Shown here: positions 33,022 through 40,374 of the stretch, one piece after another | Position numbering within the stretch: position 1 is the first letter of the stretch | How the letters are laid out: every line of letters begins with the position of its first letter | NCBI GenBank assembly: GCA_045807785.1 | Contig: JBJMGS010000199.1 | Coordinates: forward strand, 1 to 53,973 | From: JAIVGV01 sp045807785 | GTDB taxonomy: Bacteria > Acidobacteriota > Blastocatellia > Pyrinomonadales > Pyrinomonadaceae | DNA length: 53,973 bases | Direction of reading: 5' to 3' | Translations under genes and position numbers: made by a program | Notes under the pieces: generated by a model | The model's input: only the letters and a program-made list of their open reading frames with translations | Told to the model about the DNA's origin: nothing | The model's database searches: none

Positions 33022-34535
33022 TCGCCTTCCCCCGCCGCCGCGTTCAAAGTCTCCGACAGCAACTCCGCGTCCAAAGCACCGGCACCCGCGAGCGGCGCGA
33101 GTTCCTCGACGGCGTAGCGCGAGCCGGTGTTCCAGAGATCGACGAGTTCGTCGCCAGCCGCAGGCCGCGCCCACCACCGCCTGCCGTGGCGCGTGCGCAA
33201 GTATTCCAGGAGCGACGCAGCGAAGAGGCGACCACGCAACTCTTCGGCGGCGCGTCGGCGCGCCGTCTCGGGCAGATGAAGCGCGGGCGCCGTGCGAAAG
33301 CCCGTCGCCTCTTGACGCCGCGACGCGAAACCGCTGGCGAGACTTTCCGCGCGCGGGTCAGGCGCGGCGAACAACTCGAACTGATCGATGACGCGCGCCG
33401 TTGAGCGTCGCGCGTCGTGCAGTTCCACGAGCGCACATTCTCTCGCGATCTCTTCCGCGTCTGACGCTCTTAAGCCGAGCGTCTCCGTGAGCCACGCCCG
33501 GTCAGTGAAGAGTGCGCGGAAGAGAAAACCGAAACCCGCGCTCGTCGCCCCATCGGGCGCGTGAACGAACTCCGGGTGGCGCGACGTCACCTCGCGCGAC
33601 ACCCAGGCGAAATGCTGCGCGCGACCAGCCTCGTAAAAAAAGCGCCGGTAGAAGTCCGCGCCTGAGCGCGCATTGAAGACGAGCCGCACGTCCTCCGGCG
33701 CTCGCACGCCGAAACAGCGCGCCCGCCCCGCCTCAGAATGCCGAGACTCTACGACGCGCAGGTTCTCTTGCTGACCGACGCGCACACCCAAGCCGCGCAT
33801 CGTCGTCTCGAATGCGGCGCGCGCGCCGCCCGGAGGGAAATAGTGATCGAGGTGTGAGAGTCGCACGAAGAAAGGCTCGTCGGCGAAGTCTGGCGTGCGC
33901 GCATCGCCGGGCGGGAGCCGTCGCGCCGCCCACGCGGCGAGCCGCGGCTCGTAAACCGCAGAGGTGCGTTCGAGCACGACGCGCGCCGCGGCTAACAAGT
34001 TTTCCGCGTCTGTGTTCGTCGCAGCGTTTAGTAGCGCGTTGTACGACTCGAAGTCTAGCTCCCGCGCGGCAGTGCGTAGGCGTTCGAGGTGCGCGGCCCG
34101 CAGATCATCACAGGCCTGCGCGGCGTCGATCAGGCCCGCGCCCAGCTCGCGGCGCCGCGTCGCGTCGGCTTCTGCGGCGAGCCACGCCCATCCTTCGCGC
34201 CATCCCAGATGCCCCCCACCCCACGCCACGCGCGACGACGCCTCGCAGCGAGATAACTCATCCGTCACTTCCCGCGCGTGGGCTTCCAGGTATTCAAGCC
34301 TTGCCGCGCCCGCGAGCACGCGCAGGGCAGCGCGCTCAGTCTCGAACGTCGCGGGCGTCTCATCGCGCGCCCTCTCAAGTTCCGCGATGGCGTCGCGCGT
34401 CCATAGCTCGGCGTAGCGTTCATGGATTGCAACGAACCGCGCCTCAGTCGTCTTACCGTTGTAGGTCTCGTAGCGCGCGCCCTCATAGGCTGAGCGGTAG
34501 GCTGCGTACTCATGTCGGTAGCGGCTCGTCTCCAT
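33018..34535 (-). CDS. Degenerate M3-family (oligoendopeptidase-like) protein
   Basis: 505 residues, almost all helical, with the architecture of M3/M2-type zinc peptidases. At the place of the zinc motif HExGHALH it reads YEAGRAQH (301-308): both zinc-binding histidines are changed (Tyr301, Arg305) while the glutamate (Glu302) remains. The third ligand, Glu in the usual T-E-x-F-A-F-L-F segment, is Ala333 (TSAGFGFLF). It therefore should not bind zinc or cleave peptides in the usual way. The last four bases overlap the aroB start (ATGA). The function may be peptide or protein binding. Family assignment is from pattern only. Confidence 0.7.
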   Translation of the reverse strand: METSRYRHEYAAYRSAYEGARYETYNGKTTEARFVAIHERYAELWTRDAIAELERARDETPATFETERAALRVLAGAARLEYLEAHAREVTDELSRCEASSRVAWGGGHLGWREGWAWLAAEADATRRRELGAGLIDAAQACDDLRAAHLERLRTAARELDFESYNALLNAATNTDAENLLAAARVVLERTSAVYEPRLAAWAARRLPPGDARTPDFADEPFFVRLSHLDHYFPPGGARAAFETTMRGLGVRVGQQENLRVVESRHSEAGRARCFGVRAPEDVRLVFNARSGADFYRRFFYEAGRAQHFAWVSREVTSRHPEFVHAPDGATSAGFGFLFRALFTDRAWLTETLGLRASDAEEIARECALVELHDARRSTARVIDQFELFAAPDPRAESLASGFASRRQEATGFRTAPALHLPETARRRAAEELRGRLFAASLLEYLRTRHGRRWWARPAAGDELVDLWNTGSRYAVEELAPLAGAGALDAELLSETLNAAAGEGE

Positions 34536-34678
34536 CGGGCGGCTGCGGCGGGTGCGTCTTCGCGACGTTGGAAGGGGCTAGAAGAACGATAGAAATTGTA
34601 TCACGTCGGGCGTTGCGGAGACGGAAGCACGGGATGAAAGAGGTGCGAGGAAAGGCTAGCCGAAAAGATGAGTCCAGA

Positions 34679-34721
34679 TATAAAAAGGTCGGGCGCAGCA
34701 AACTTGGGGAATGCTGCGCCC
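34679..34721 (-). terminator. Intrinsic terminator
   Basis: Minus strand: GGGCGCAGCA (34721-34712), 11-nt loop, TGCTGCGCCC (34700-34691), then GACC and a run of T (34686-34682). A 10-bp perfect GC-rich stem followed by T-tract: a classical intrinsic terminator for leftward transcription. Confidence 0.75.
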
Positions 34722-34793
34722 AACCCAATTCGTGGTCACTGTCCTCACCCCAGCAACCACTGAGACGGAGGATCCACCAACCGTCTCTCTTGC
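34680..34793 (-). ncRNA. Candidate structured small RNA
   Basis: Read on the minus strand, a promoter-like pair (34828-34799) precedes about 110 nt containing three stem-loops: GAGACGG/CCGTCTC (34787-34762), GTGGT/ACCAC (34760-34732) and a terminator hairpin (34721-34691) with a T-tract. The first hairpin exposes a CCTCC word, complementary to Shine-Dalgarno sequences, at the stem-loop border. It is 140 bp upstream of the M3-like gene, so it may also be an attenuating leader. No known RNA family (6S, SRP, tmRNA, RNase P) is recognisable. Confidence 0.45.
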
Positions 34794-34798
34794 CCCAC

Positions 34799-34828
34799 AA
34801 TATACATCGCAACGCTTATGCCATGCAA
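34799..34828 (-). promoter_or_regulatory. Possible promoter for the candidate small RNA
   Basis: Minus strand TTGCAT (34828-34823) followed, after 16-18 bp, by overlapping TGTATA/TATATT (34806-34799). The -10 element is good, the -35 element weak. Confidence 0.35.
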
Positions 34829-34982
34829 GTGACAGTAAAAAAAATGTGTCTCAACCCGCACTTTTTGCCCGGCTTTTAGCAATTTCCTTGCCGACGACAA
34901 CGCAATGCAGGATCCCGCGCCGTGCGCTGTCCGCGTAAGAATTACACCACCCATCGCGTAAAGTTTTCACGAACGCGGACGG

Positions 34983-36368
34983 TCACCCCTTGCCGAGCGA
35001 ACGCTCGATGACGGCGGCGAGTTCCGCCGCGAGCGCTTCAATCTCCGCCTGCTGCTGCCCTTCGATCATGACGCGCGCGAGCGGCTCCGTGCCGGAGTAG
35101 CGAAGCAAGAGGCGACCTTGATCGGCAAGCTCGGCTTCGACGCGGCGCGATGCTTCGACGATCTCCGGCACCTCCTCGAACGGTCGCTTCTCCCGCACGC
35201 GCACGTTGACGAGCGTCTGTGGGTAACGGACGAAGCCTTCGGTGAGCTGGTGGAGGGCCTGCTGAGAATCTTGCATGGCGCGGAGTAGAAATAACGTCGT
35301 GATGAGCCCGTCGCCCGCGAGGCTGACGCCCGGAAAAATAATGTGACCGGACTGCTCGCCGCCGAGCGACGAGCCCGTGCGGAGCAGTTCGTCGAGCACA
35401 TACTTGTCGCCGACGCTCGCGCGCAACAACTCGACGCCGCGCCCCTTCAGTGCGAGTTCGAGACCGAGGTTGCTCATCACGGTGGCGACAACGCGCCGCC
35501 CCGCGAGTTCGCCGCGCGCGTCGAAGTAGTTCGCCAGTGCCCAGAGCGTCGCGTCGCCGTCCACGACCGCGCCGCGCGCGTCAACGAAGAGCGCCCGATC
35601 CGCGTCGCCGTCGAACGCGACGCCGAGGTCTGCACGACGCGCGAGAACTTGATCGCCAAGGCGCGCGACGAAGAGCGACCCGCACTCGCGGTTGATGTTG
35701 CGTCCGTCGGGCGTGTTGTTGACGGTCGTAACTTGCGCGCCGAGTCTCGTAAAGAGCGTGGGGGCGAAGTCGCACGCCGCGCCGTTGGCGCAGTCGAGGA
35801 CGAGTTTGAGATTGCCAAGATCGAGACCGCGACCGATCTCTTCGGCGAGGTAGTCGAGGTAGCGCGCGGCAAGAGCCGGCGCACCGGCGTCGCCCTGCTC
35901 GTTAACGACCGCGTGATCGCCGTGCGCGTCCGCCGCCGCGGACGGAAGTTGCGAGTTGCGCTGGCGTAAGATGTCGGCTTCAATGAGCCGCTCGGTCTCG
36001 TCGTCCAACTTGCGACCCGAAGGCGCGAAGATTTTGATGCCGTTATCTTCGTAGGGATTGTGGGACGCGCTGATGACCACGCCGGCGTCCGCCGAGAGGG
36101 CGCGAGCGAGGTACGCCACGCCAGGCGTCGTGATGACGCCCGCAGACTCGCACCGTGCGCCGCCCGCCCGCGCGCCGTCGGTGAGTGCGCGTTCAATCCA
36201 CGCGCCCGACTCGCGCGTGTCGCGACCCGTGACGACGAAGGGCGCGTGACCCGTGCGTGCCGAGAGGTGACGCGCGAGCGAGAAGCCGACGTTGCGGACG
36301 GTCGCGGAGTCGAGCGGGAACGCACCCGCCTCGCCGCGCATCCCGTCAGTGCCGAAAAGTTTTTTCAT
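34983..36368 (-). CDS. glmM: Phosphoglucosamine mutase
   Basis: 461 residues. Interconverts glucosamine-6-P and glucosamine-1-P for UDP-GlcNAc, the peptidoglycan and LPS precursor. KKLFGTDGMRGEAG at the start, the phosphoserine loop VISASHNPYEDNGIK with Ser102, metal loop DGDADRALFVD, substrate loop GGEQSGHIIF and C-terminal phosphate loop RYSGTEPLARVMIEG. All are intact. It follows cdaR and cdaA on the same strand. In other bacteria CdaA, CdaR and GlmM form a membrane complex linking c-di-AMP to wall synthesis. Heptad element 7 separates it from cdaR. Confidence 0.96.
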   Translation of the reverse strand: MKKLFGTDGMRGEAGAFPLDSATVRNVGFSLARHLSARTGHAPFVVTGRDTRESGAWIERALTDGARAGGARCESAGVITTPGVAYLARALSADAGVVISASHNPYEDNGIKIFAPSGRKLDDETERLIEADILRQRNSQLPSAAADAHGDHAVVNEQGDAGAPALAARYLDYLAEEIGRGLDLGNLKLVLDCANGAACDFAPTLFTRLGAQVTTVNNTPDGRNINRECGSLFVARLGDQVLARRADLGVAFDGDADRALFVDARGAVVDGDATLWALANYFDARGELAGRRVVATVMSNLGLELALKGRGVELLRASVGDKYVLDELLRTGSSLGGEQSGHIIFPGVSLAGDGLITTLFLLRAMQDSQQALHQLTEGFVRYPQTLVNVRVREKRPFEEVPEIVEASRRVEAELADQGRLLLRYSGTEPLARVMIEGQQQAEIEALAAELAAVIERSLGKG

Positions 36369-36500
36369 GATGAGCGATTAGCTGTTAGCTGTCAGCTGTT
36401 AGGAAACCTATAGTTGTAGGCAACTCGACAACGTGTGTGAACATTCCTTCTGGCTGAAAGCTAATGGCTAATCGCTAACAGCTACTTGCTAACAGCTCTT
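36369..36500. repeat. Heptad-period intergenic element 7
   Basis: Fills the gap from the glmM start codon to the cdaR stop codon exactly. Left words: atgagcg, attagct, gttagct, gtcagct, gttagga. Right words: ggctgaa, agctaat, ggctaat, cgctaac, agctact, tgctaac, agctctt. The core carries TTCTGGCTGA. Inverted arms about 60 bp apart. Confidence 0.75.
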
Positions 36501-37481
36501 TCATTTCTTAATCGAAAAATTGGCAGGCTGGGTTGAGAGAAGTTCGAGGTCGGCGTCCGACGCACCGGAGGCGAGGGAGAGGCGCGGCCACAGCGCGCCG
36601 TCCTGCCCCGCTTCGATGACGAGGACGAGATCGGCGGCGCGCAGCTTCTCGACGACCGAGCGCGCGCCGCGCAGCTCGACCGTGGCGCGCTGCGGTAGCG
36701 GCGTCGCGCCCTGCGTGCCGGGCGCGAGTTGGACGGTGACGCCCTCGAAGCGGCGGGTCAATCGTTCCTCGCCGATCTTGATGATCACGTCAACAACCGC
36801 GTCGAGCGGGACGATCTTGCGGTCGGGCAGATCGACGGCGATCTGCGAGGCGACGAAGCTCTCGGTCTTACCTTCAATCGTGATCGTCTCGGTCGGGGCG
36901 CGCGGCAACCCGTTGAGGTGGCTCTCGGGTCCACGCACGCGCACGCGCGCCGGTCGCGCTTCGACACCGAGCAGCTCGTAGCCTGCGGGGACTTTGCCTT
37001 CAAGTTGCGGCTCGACCTCGACCTCACGCTCTAGACGACGTTCGAGTCTGAGCGGCACGGTCGCGGGCTCGACGCGCTCGATGGTCACGTCTTCGGGGTT
37101 CATGTCCTCTGGCACGTCGAGCTTAACCGTCTCGGGCGTGAGCCGCACCAGGCGCTCGCCGGGGCTGAAGTTGCTGGCGTCGAAGGTGACGACGGCGTCC
37201 TGCGCGCGCAGGTTGTTCAAGACCTGCTTGCCGCCGCGCAGCATGACGTCCACCTCCTCGCGCGGCTCGTTGCTGATCTCCATGTCGTTCGGGAGCACGA
37301 AGTGGAGCGCGACGCGGCGCAGGCGCGCGGTGGCGGGCGCGCGCTGCCCCGTGACGGCGAACCAGAGACCGAGCGTGATGGCGACCGCGAGCAGCTTCAA
37401 GCCCCAGTCGGCGAACAGCAGATCGTGCAGCCAGCGCCGCCCGATCACCACCGCATCTTTTTCCACATCACGAAGCGTCAT
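36501..37481 (-). CDS. cdaR: YbbR-domain protein CdaR, regulator of diadenylate cyclase
   Basis: 326 residues. One N-terminal membrane span (about 25-44, GLKLLAVAITLGLWFAV) after a short cytosolic start, then YbbR-type beta domains outside: repeated patterns such as VDVMLRGGKQVLNNL, VRVRGPESHLNGL and VELRGARSVVEKL, about three repeats. CdaR binds and modulates the c-di-AMP synthase CdaA through the membrane. Position confirms it: glmM follows and cdaA precedes, although an extra gene sits between cdaA and cdaR. Confidence 0.88.
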   Translation of the reverse strand: MTLRDVEKDAVVIGRRWLHDLLFADWGLKLLAVAITLGLWFAVTGQRAPATARLRRVALHFVLPNDMEISNEPREEVDVMLRGGKQVLNNLRAQDAVVTFDASNFSPGERLVRLTPETVKLDVPEDMNPEDVTIERVEPATVPLRLERRLEREVEVEPQLEGKVPAGYELLGVEARPARVRVRGPESHLNGLPRAPTETITIEGKTESFVASQIAVDLPDRKIVPLDAVVDVIIKIGEERLTRRFEGVTVQLAPGTQGATPLPQRATVELRGARSVVEKLRAADLVLVIEAGQDGALWPRLSLASGASDADLELLSTQPANFSIKK

Positions 37482-37484
37482 AAC

Positions 37485-38009
37485 TCAGGAGTGGTGCCCT
37501 GCCGGGTCTTTACCCTTCAAGACAACAGTCACTAGTCGCCTGTTATCTCGACCGACCGTATAGCGAAAAAGCTCGTTTCCATCTTGCCGCATCAGAATTG
37601 CGTGAGGATATTTCTTTTCAACTAATTCTTCCGCACTCGGCTTCCCTCTTCCGTTAATAGTTTCGGCGAAGACTCTGCCTAGCTCTCTCTCTTCAGGCGT
37701 ATCGATCTGCTCTAAGCTGGTATAAACCTCAACGTCTAATCTATCAGGTTGAGAGAATCTCTTTGAGAGAAGACGGAATAGCGTTTTAAGCGTTTCCTCA
37801 GAAAAACTTTTTTCGTCCAACAACACTTCAACTTGTCGGTTCGTGAATTTCGCATCAACGTCTTCTTTGATTTCGTCATGAACTATGACGTAACGAAACG
37901 GAGAGTGATAAAGCCTTTCATGATTGCTGAGTCCGCGTGTGGTTACAGACGATGACGCAAGACCGAGCACTAGAAAAAGTGTCGCTGCAATCTTCATACT
38001 CATAAACAT
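37485..38009 (-). CDS. Secreted hypothetical protein inserted in the c-di-AMP operon
   Basis: 174 residues from ATG 38009 (MFMSMKIAAT); in-frame ATGs at 38003 and 37997 are alternatives. A signal peptide runs to about residue 24 (LFLVLGLASSSVT). The mature part is charged and soluble (HDEIKEDVDAKFTNRQVEVLL, LFRLLSKRFSQPDRLDVEVY, GKPSAEELVEKKYPHAILMR). No family recognised. It lies in the 30-560 bp gap between cdaA and cdaR, where most genomes have none; its stop is 3 bp from the cdaR ATG. It is visibly more AT-rich than both neighbours, suggesting a later arrival. Possible role: periplasmic partner of CdaR; inference from position. Confidence 0.75.
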   Translation of the reverse strand: MFMSMKIAATLFLVLGLASSSVTTRGLSNHERLYHSPFRYVIVHDEIKEDVDAKFTNRQVEVLLDEKSFSEETLKTLFRLLSKRFSQPDRLDVEVYTSLEQIDTPEERELGRVFAETINGRGKPSAEELVEKKYPHAILMRQDGNELFRYTVGRDNRRLVTVVLKGKDPAGHHS

Positions 38010-38040
38010 GACGGTTGCACCTAAGCCTGTCTCATTCGAT

Positions 38041-38892
38041 TTATGTCGAGACCACTTCGTTCGTTTCCGCCTCGCCGTCCGCATCCCTCGCCTCTTCGCG
38101 CGCGGGGGCTTTCATGGCGTCGAAGATTTGGGCGCGGAGTTTGGTGGCGTCGAGACCGCGGCGGATTTGCCCGCCCGTGACGAAGGAGATGAGCCCGGTC
38201 TCCTCGGAGACGACGACGGCGACGGCGTCCGTGTCTTCGGTGATGCCGATGGCGGCGCGGTGGCGCGTGCCGAGGTCTTTCGAGAGCATCGGGTTCAAGG
38301 TCAGAGGCAGGAAGCACGCGGCGGCGGCGACGCGGTGGCGGCGGACGACGACCGCGCCGTCGTGCAAGGGCGTCGCCGGGTTGAAGATGGTGACGAGCAG
38401 ATCGTAGGATAGTTCCGCGTCCATGCGGACGCCGCCGTCGATGACGTTTTGCAGACCGATGTCGCGCTCGATGACGACGAGCCCGCCGGTCTTCGTCGAG
38501 GCGAGCGTGGTCGCCGCGAGCACGATCTCGTCATAGACACCCTCGCCGAACTGCCCGCGGTGGCGCGCGAACAGCGGCAGGCGGATGCTGTTGCCGAGCG
38601 AGATGAGCGCCTGTCTGATCTCTGATTGGAAGAGGACGATGATCGCGACGCCGAGGTAGAGCAGCGCACCGCGCAGGATGAACTCAAGCGTGGCGAGATC
38701 GTAGCGGTAGGCGACGACGTAGAGCAGGGCGAAGGCGGCTAAGCCCGCCGCCATCGGGACGGCGCGCGTGCCGCGCAAGAGTCTCAAGACCGTATAGACG
38801 ATGAGAAAGACCAGCGCGAGGTCGAGCAGATTGCGCGGCTCGCGCAGGCGTTCCCAGTATTCCGTGTACGGCAGTGTGAAAAACGCGACCAT
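38041..38892 (-). CDS. cdaA: Diadenylate cyclase CdaA
   Basis: 283 residues. Three N-terminal membrane spans (about 22-95) then a DAC domain. The catalytic motifs are intact: LHDGAVVVRRHRV (DGA) and GTRHRAAIGITEDTDAVAVVVSEETG (RHR). It makes cyclic di-AMP from two ATP, controlling potassium and turgor and influencing cell-wall synthesis. A long acidic tail follows (APAREEARDADGEAETNEVV). First gene of the cdaA-(hypothetical)-cdaR-glmM set. Confidence 0.96.
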   Translation of the reverse strand: MVAFFTLPYTEYWERLREPRNLLDLALVFLIVYTVLRLLRGTRAVPMAAGLAAFALLYVVAYRYDLATLEFILRGALLYLGVAIIVLFQSEIRQALISLGNSIRLPLFARHRGQFGEGVYDEIVLAATTLASTKTGGLVVIERDIGLQNVIDGGVRMDAELSYDLLVTIFNPATPLHDGAVVVRRHRVAAAACFLPLTLNPMLSKDLGTRHRAAIGITEDTDAVAVVVSEETGLISFVTGGQIRRGLDATKLRAQIFDAMKAPAREEARDADGEAETNEVVST

Positions 38893-39061
38893 CGCTTCGG
38901 GTACACCACGAGCCTTGAAGTTTCGCCTTCAACCCCGCCTGCCCGTGTGTCGTCGTGCTCATCAACGTGGAGCCAGCACCGACCTCTCGAAAGAGTCAGC
39001 AACTACGGCGGCGCGCGCCCGTCCGCGGGTGTACGCCTCCGCGCAGATTATGCAGTAAACG

Positions 39062-39143
39062 GAAGGCAAAAGTAAAAATTAAAAAGGTAACAGTGAAGAT
39101 GCATGTTCTTAGTTTTGCCTTTTTAATTTTTACTTTTGCCTTC
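39062..39143. repeat. Heptad-period element 8 with perfect 26-bp inverted repeat
   Basis: Bases 39062-39087 are the exact reverse complement of 39118-39143, with a 30-bp centre. The arms read as 7-bp words of A/T-rich type (ggcaaaa, gtaaaaa, ttaaaaa). The right arm overlaps the last codons of the site-2 protease gene (stop at 39130-39132), so the hairpin includes its 3' end. Very different composition from the surrounding GC-rich DNA. Confidence 0.85.
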
Positions 39144-40251
39144 GCTTGATCTGCCCGCGCTGGAGGAAGCCGACGAGTTCGCCGCGTTCGTCTATGACGC
39201 CGAGCGCGCCCGCGCCGTTGCGCTTCATCAGGGCGTCGGCGTCTTCGAGCGAGGTCTGTGGCGCGACGAAATACTCCGGCGCGACGGGTCGCATCACGTC
39301 CGAGACGCGCGTCTGATGCCAGCGCTCGCGCGGGAGTCGCTTCAAGTCTTCCAGCGTCAGAATCCCGTACAGACTATTCGCGCGCGCGACGGCGAAGGCG
39401 GCCTGGCGGTGCAACGGCAGGATCGCATCGACGAGATGACTGACGAGCGTGTCGGGCTCGACCGAGAAGGGCGCGCTCATCGCCTCGGCGACGGCGTGCG
39501 CGCCCGTCGCGCTGTAAGCCCGATAGACCGAGCGCGCCGCGTCCCACAAAAAGAGCCCGACGAGCACAGACCACAGCGCCATGAAGTAAGCCTGATGCCA
39601 GACGCCCATGAAGACGCCGTAGATGACGACAACGCCCGCGATCAGTTGCCCGAACTGGGAGACGCGGCGCGTCGCCTGTTTGAGTTCGCCGCCGCGGTGC
39701 CATAGAAACGCGCGCAGGACGCGACCGCCGTCGAGCGGGTAGCCGGGCAGCAGGTTGAAGATGGCGAGCATCAGGTTGCCGCCCGCGATGATGGCGAAGA
39801 TCGCCCAGACGATCTGCGAGTGGAAGGCGAAATACGCGACGGAGAGAATCAGGAAGGCGACGAGGGCGAAGAGGAAGCTCGAAGCCGGCCCCGCCACGGC
39901 GATGCGAAACTCGGCGCGCGGGCTATCCGGCTCGCTCCGCATTCGGGCGAGCCCGCCGAACGGGTGCAGCACGATCTCCTCGATCTCGATGCCCTCCACG
40001 CGTGCGACGAGCGCGTGCGAGAGTTCGTGGCCGAAGATGGAGAGGAAGAGCAGGAACGTCGTGACGATGCCGACAACCCACGAGGTCGCCGCGTCGAGCG
40101 GCGGCACGTCCCAGAAGCCGCGGTAAAAATTCTCCGCGATGAGCCACGCCGAGAGTGCGAAGACGACGAACCAGCGGTAATCGATCTGCACGGGGATGCC
40201 GAAGACCCGCGCCACGCGCACCTGCCGGTGGATGATGCTGCCAAGCCTCAT
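39130..40251 (-). CDS. Site-2 protease family protein with CBS domains
   Basis: 373 residues. Membrane metalloprotease of the M50 type: zinc motif HELSH (His75, Glu76, His79), FGGLARM, and the second zinc site LLPGYPLDGGRVLR. About six membrane spans. The last 130 residues hold a CBS pair (VVAEAMSAPFSVEPDTLVSHL, VMRPVAPEYFVAPQTSLEDA, GVIDERGELVGFL). Such proteins cleave membrane-anchored transcription factors or sigma-factor regulators; adenine nucleotides bound by CBS may control them. The C-terminal residues (about KRRQK) are encoded by the inverted-repeat element. Confidence 0.92.
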   Translation of the reverse strand: MRLGSIIHRQVRVARVFGIPVQIDYRWFVVFALSAWLIAENFYRGFWDVPPLDAATSWVVGIVTTFLLFLSIFGHELSHALVARVEGIEIEEIVLHPFGGLARMRSEPDSPRAEFRIAVAGPASSFLFALVAFLILSVAYFAFHSQIVWAIFAIIAGGNLMLAIFNLLPGYPLDGGRVLRAFLWHRGGELKQATRRVSQFGQLIAGVVVIYGVFMGVWHQAYFMALWSVLVGLFLWDAARSVYRAYSATGAHAVAEAMSAPFSVEPDTLVSHLVDAILPLHRQAAFAVARANSLYGILTLEDLKRLPRERWHQTRVSDVMRPVAPEYFVAPQTSLEDADALMKRNGAGALGVIDERGELVGFLQRGQIKRRQK

Positions 40252-40374
40252 GCTCGTGAATCGTCAATCGTGAATCGTCAGAAGGCGGATCGTGACTGTT
40301 ATCGCCAGACTGTTATCGTCAGTCGAGGAGAATGGAACTGCTTTAACGATTGACGATTGACGATTCACGACTCA
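40252..40374. repeat. Heptad-period intergenic element 9
   Basis: From the site-2 protease start codon to the mreB stop. Left words: gctcgtg, aatcgtc, aatcgtg, aatcgtc; middle: gactgtt, atcgcca, gactgtt, atcgtca; right words: aacgatt, gacgatt, gacgatt, cacgact. Inverted arms, same 7-bp period but its own word set (shared with the end of element 3). Confidence 0.7.

Larger units (their letters stand above)
34536..34982. other. 447-bp intergenic region without protein gene
   Basis: Between the M3-like gene and glmM. It is more AT-rich than its surroundings and none of the short open frames has a ribosome binding site or family resemblance. It contains the candidate small RNA, its promoter and a terminator on the minus strand, listed separately. 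I see no tRNA cloverleaf in it. Confidence 0.6.

Noticed and set aside
31876..33177. Longer aroB start at 33177
   Set aside because: The extra part overlaps the end of the M3-like gene and is Arg/Gly-rich; the ATGA overlap at 33021 gives the expected N-terminus.
34691..34723. Second possible attC site (GCCCAAC word on the plus strand)
   Set aside because: The word is part of the perfect terminator stem and there are no paired attC arms around it.
34861..34980. Possible tRNA or other classical RNA gene downstream of glmM
   Set aside because: No cloverleaf, CCA end or T-loop GTTC pattern in the right place on either strand.
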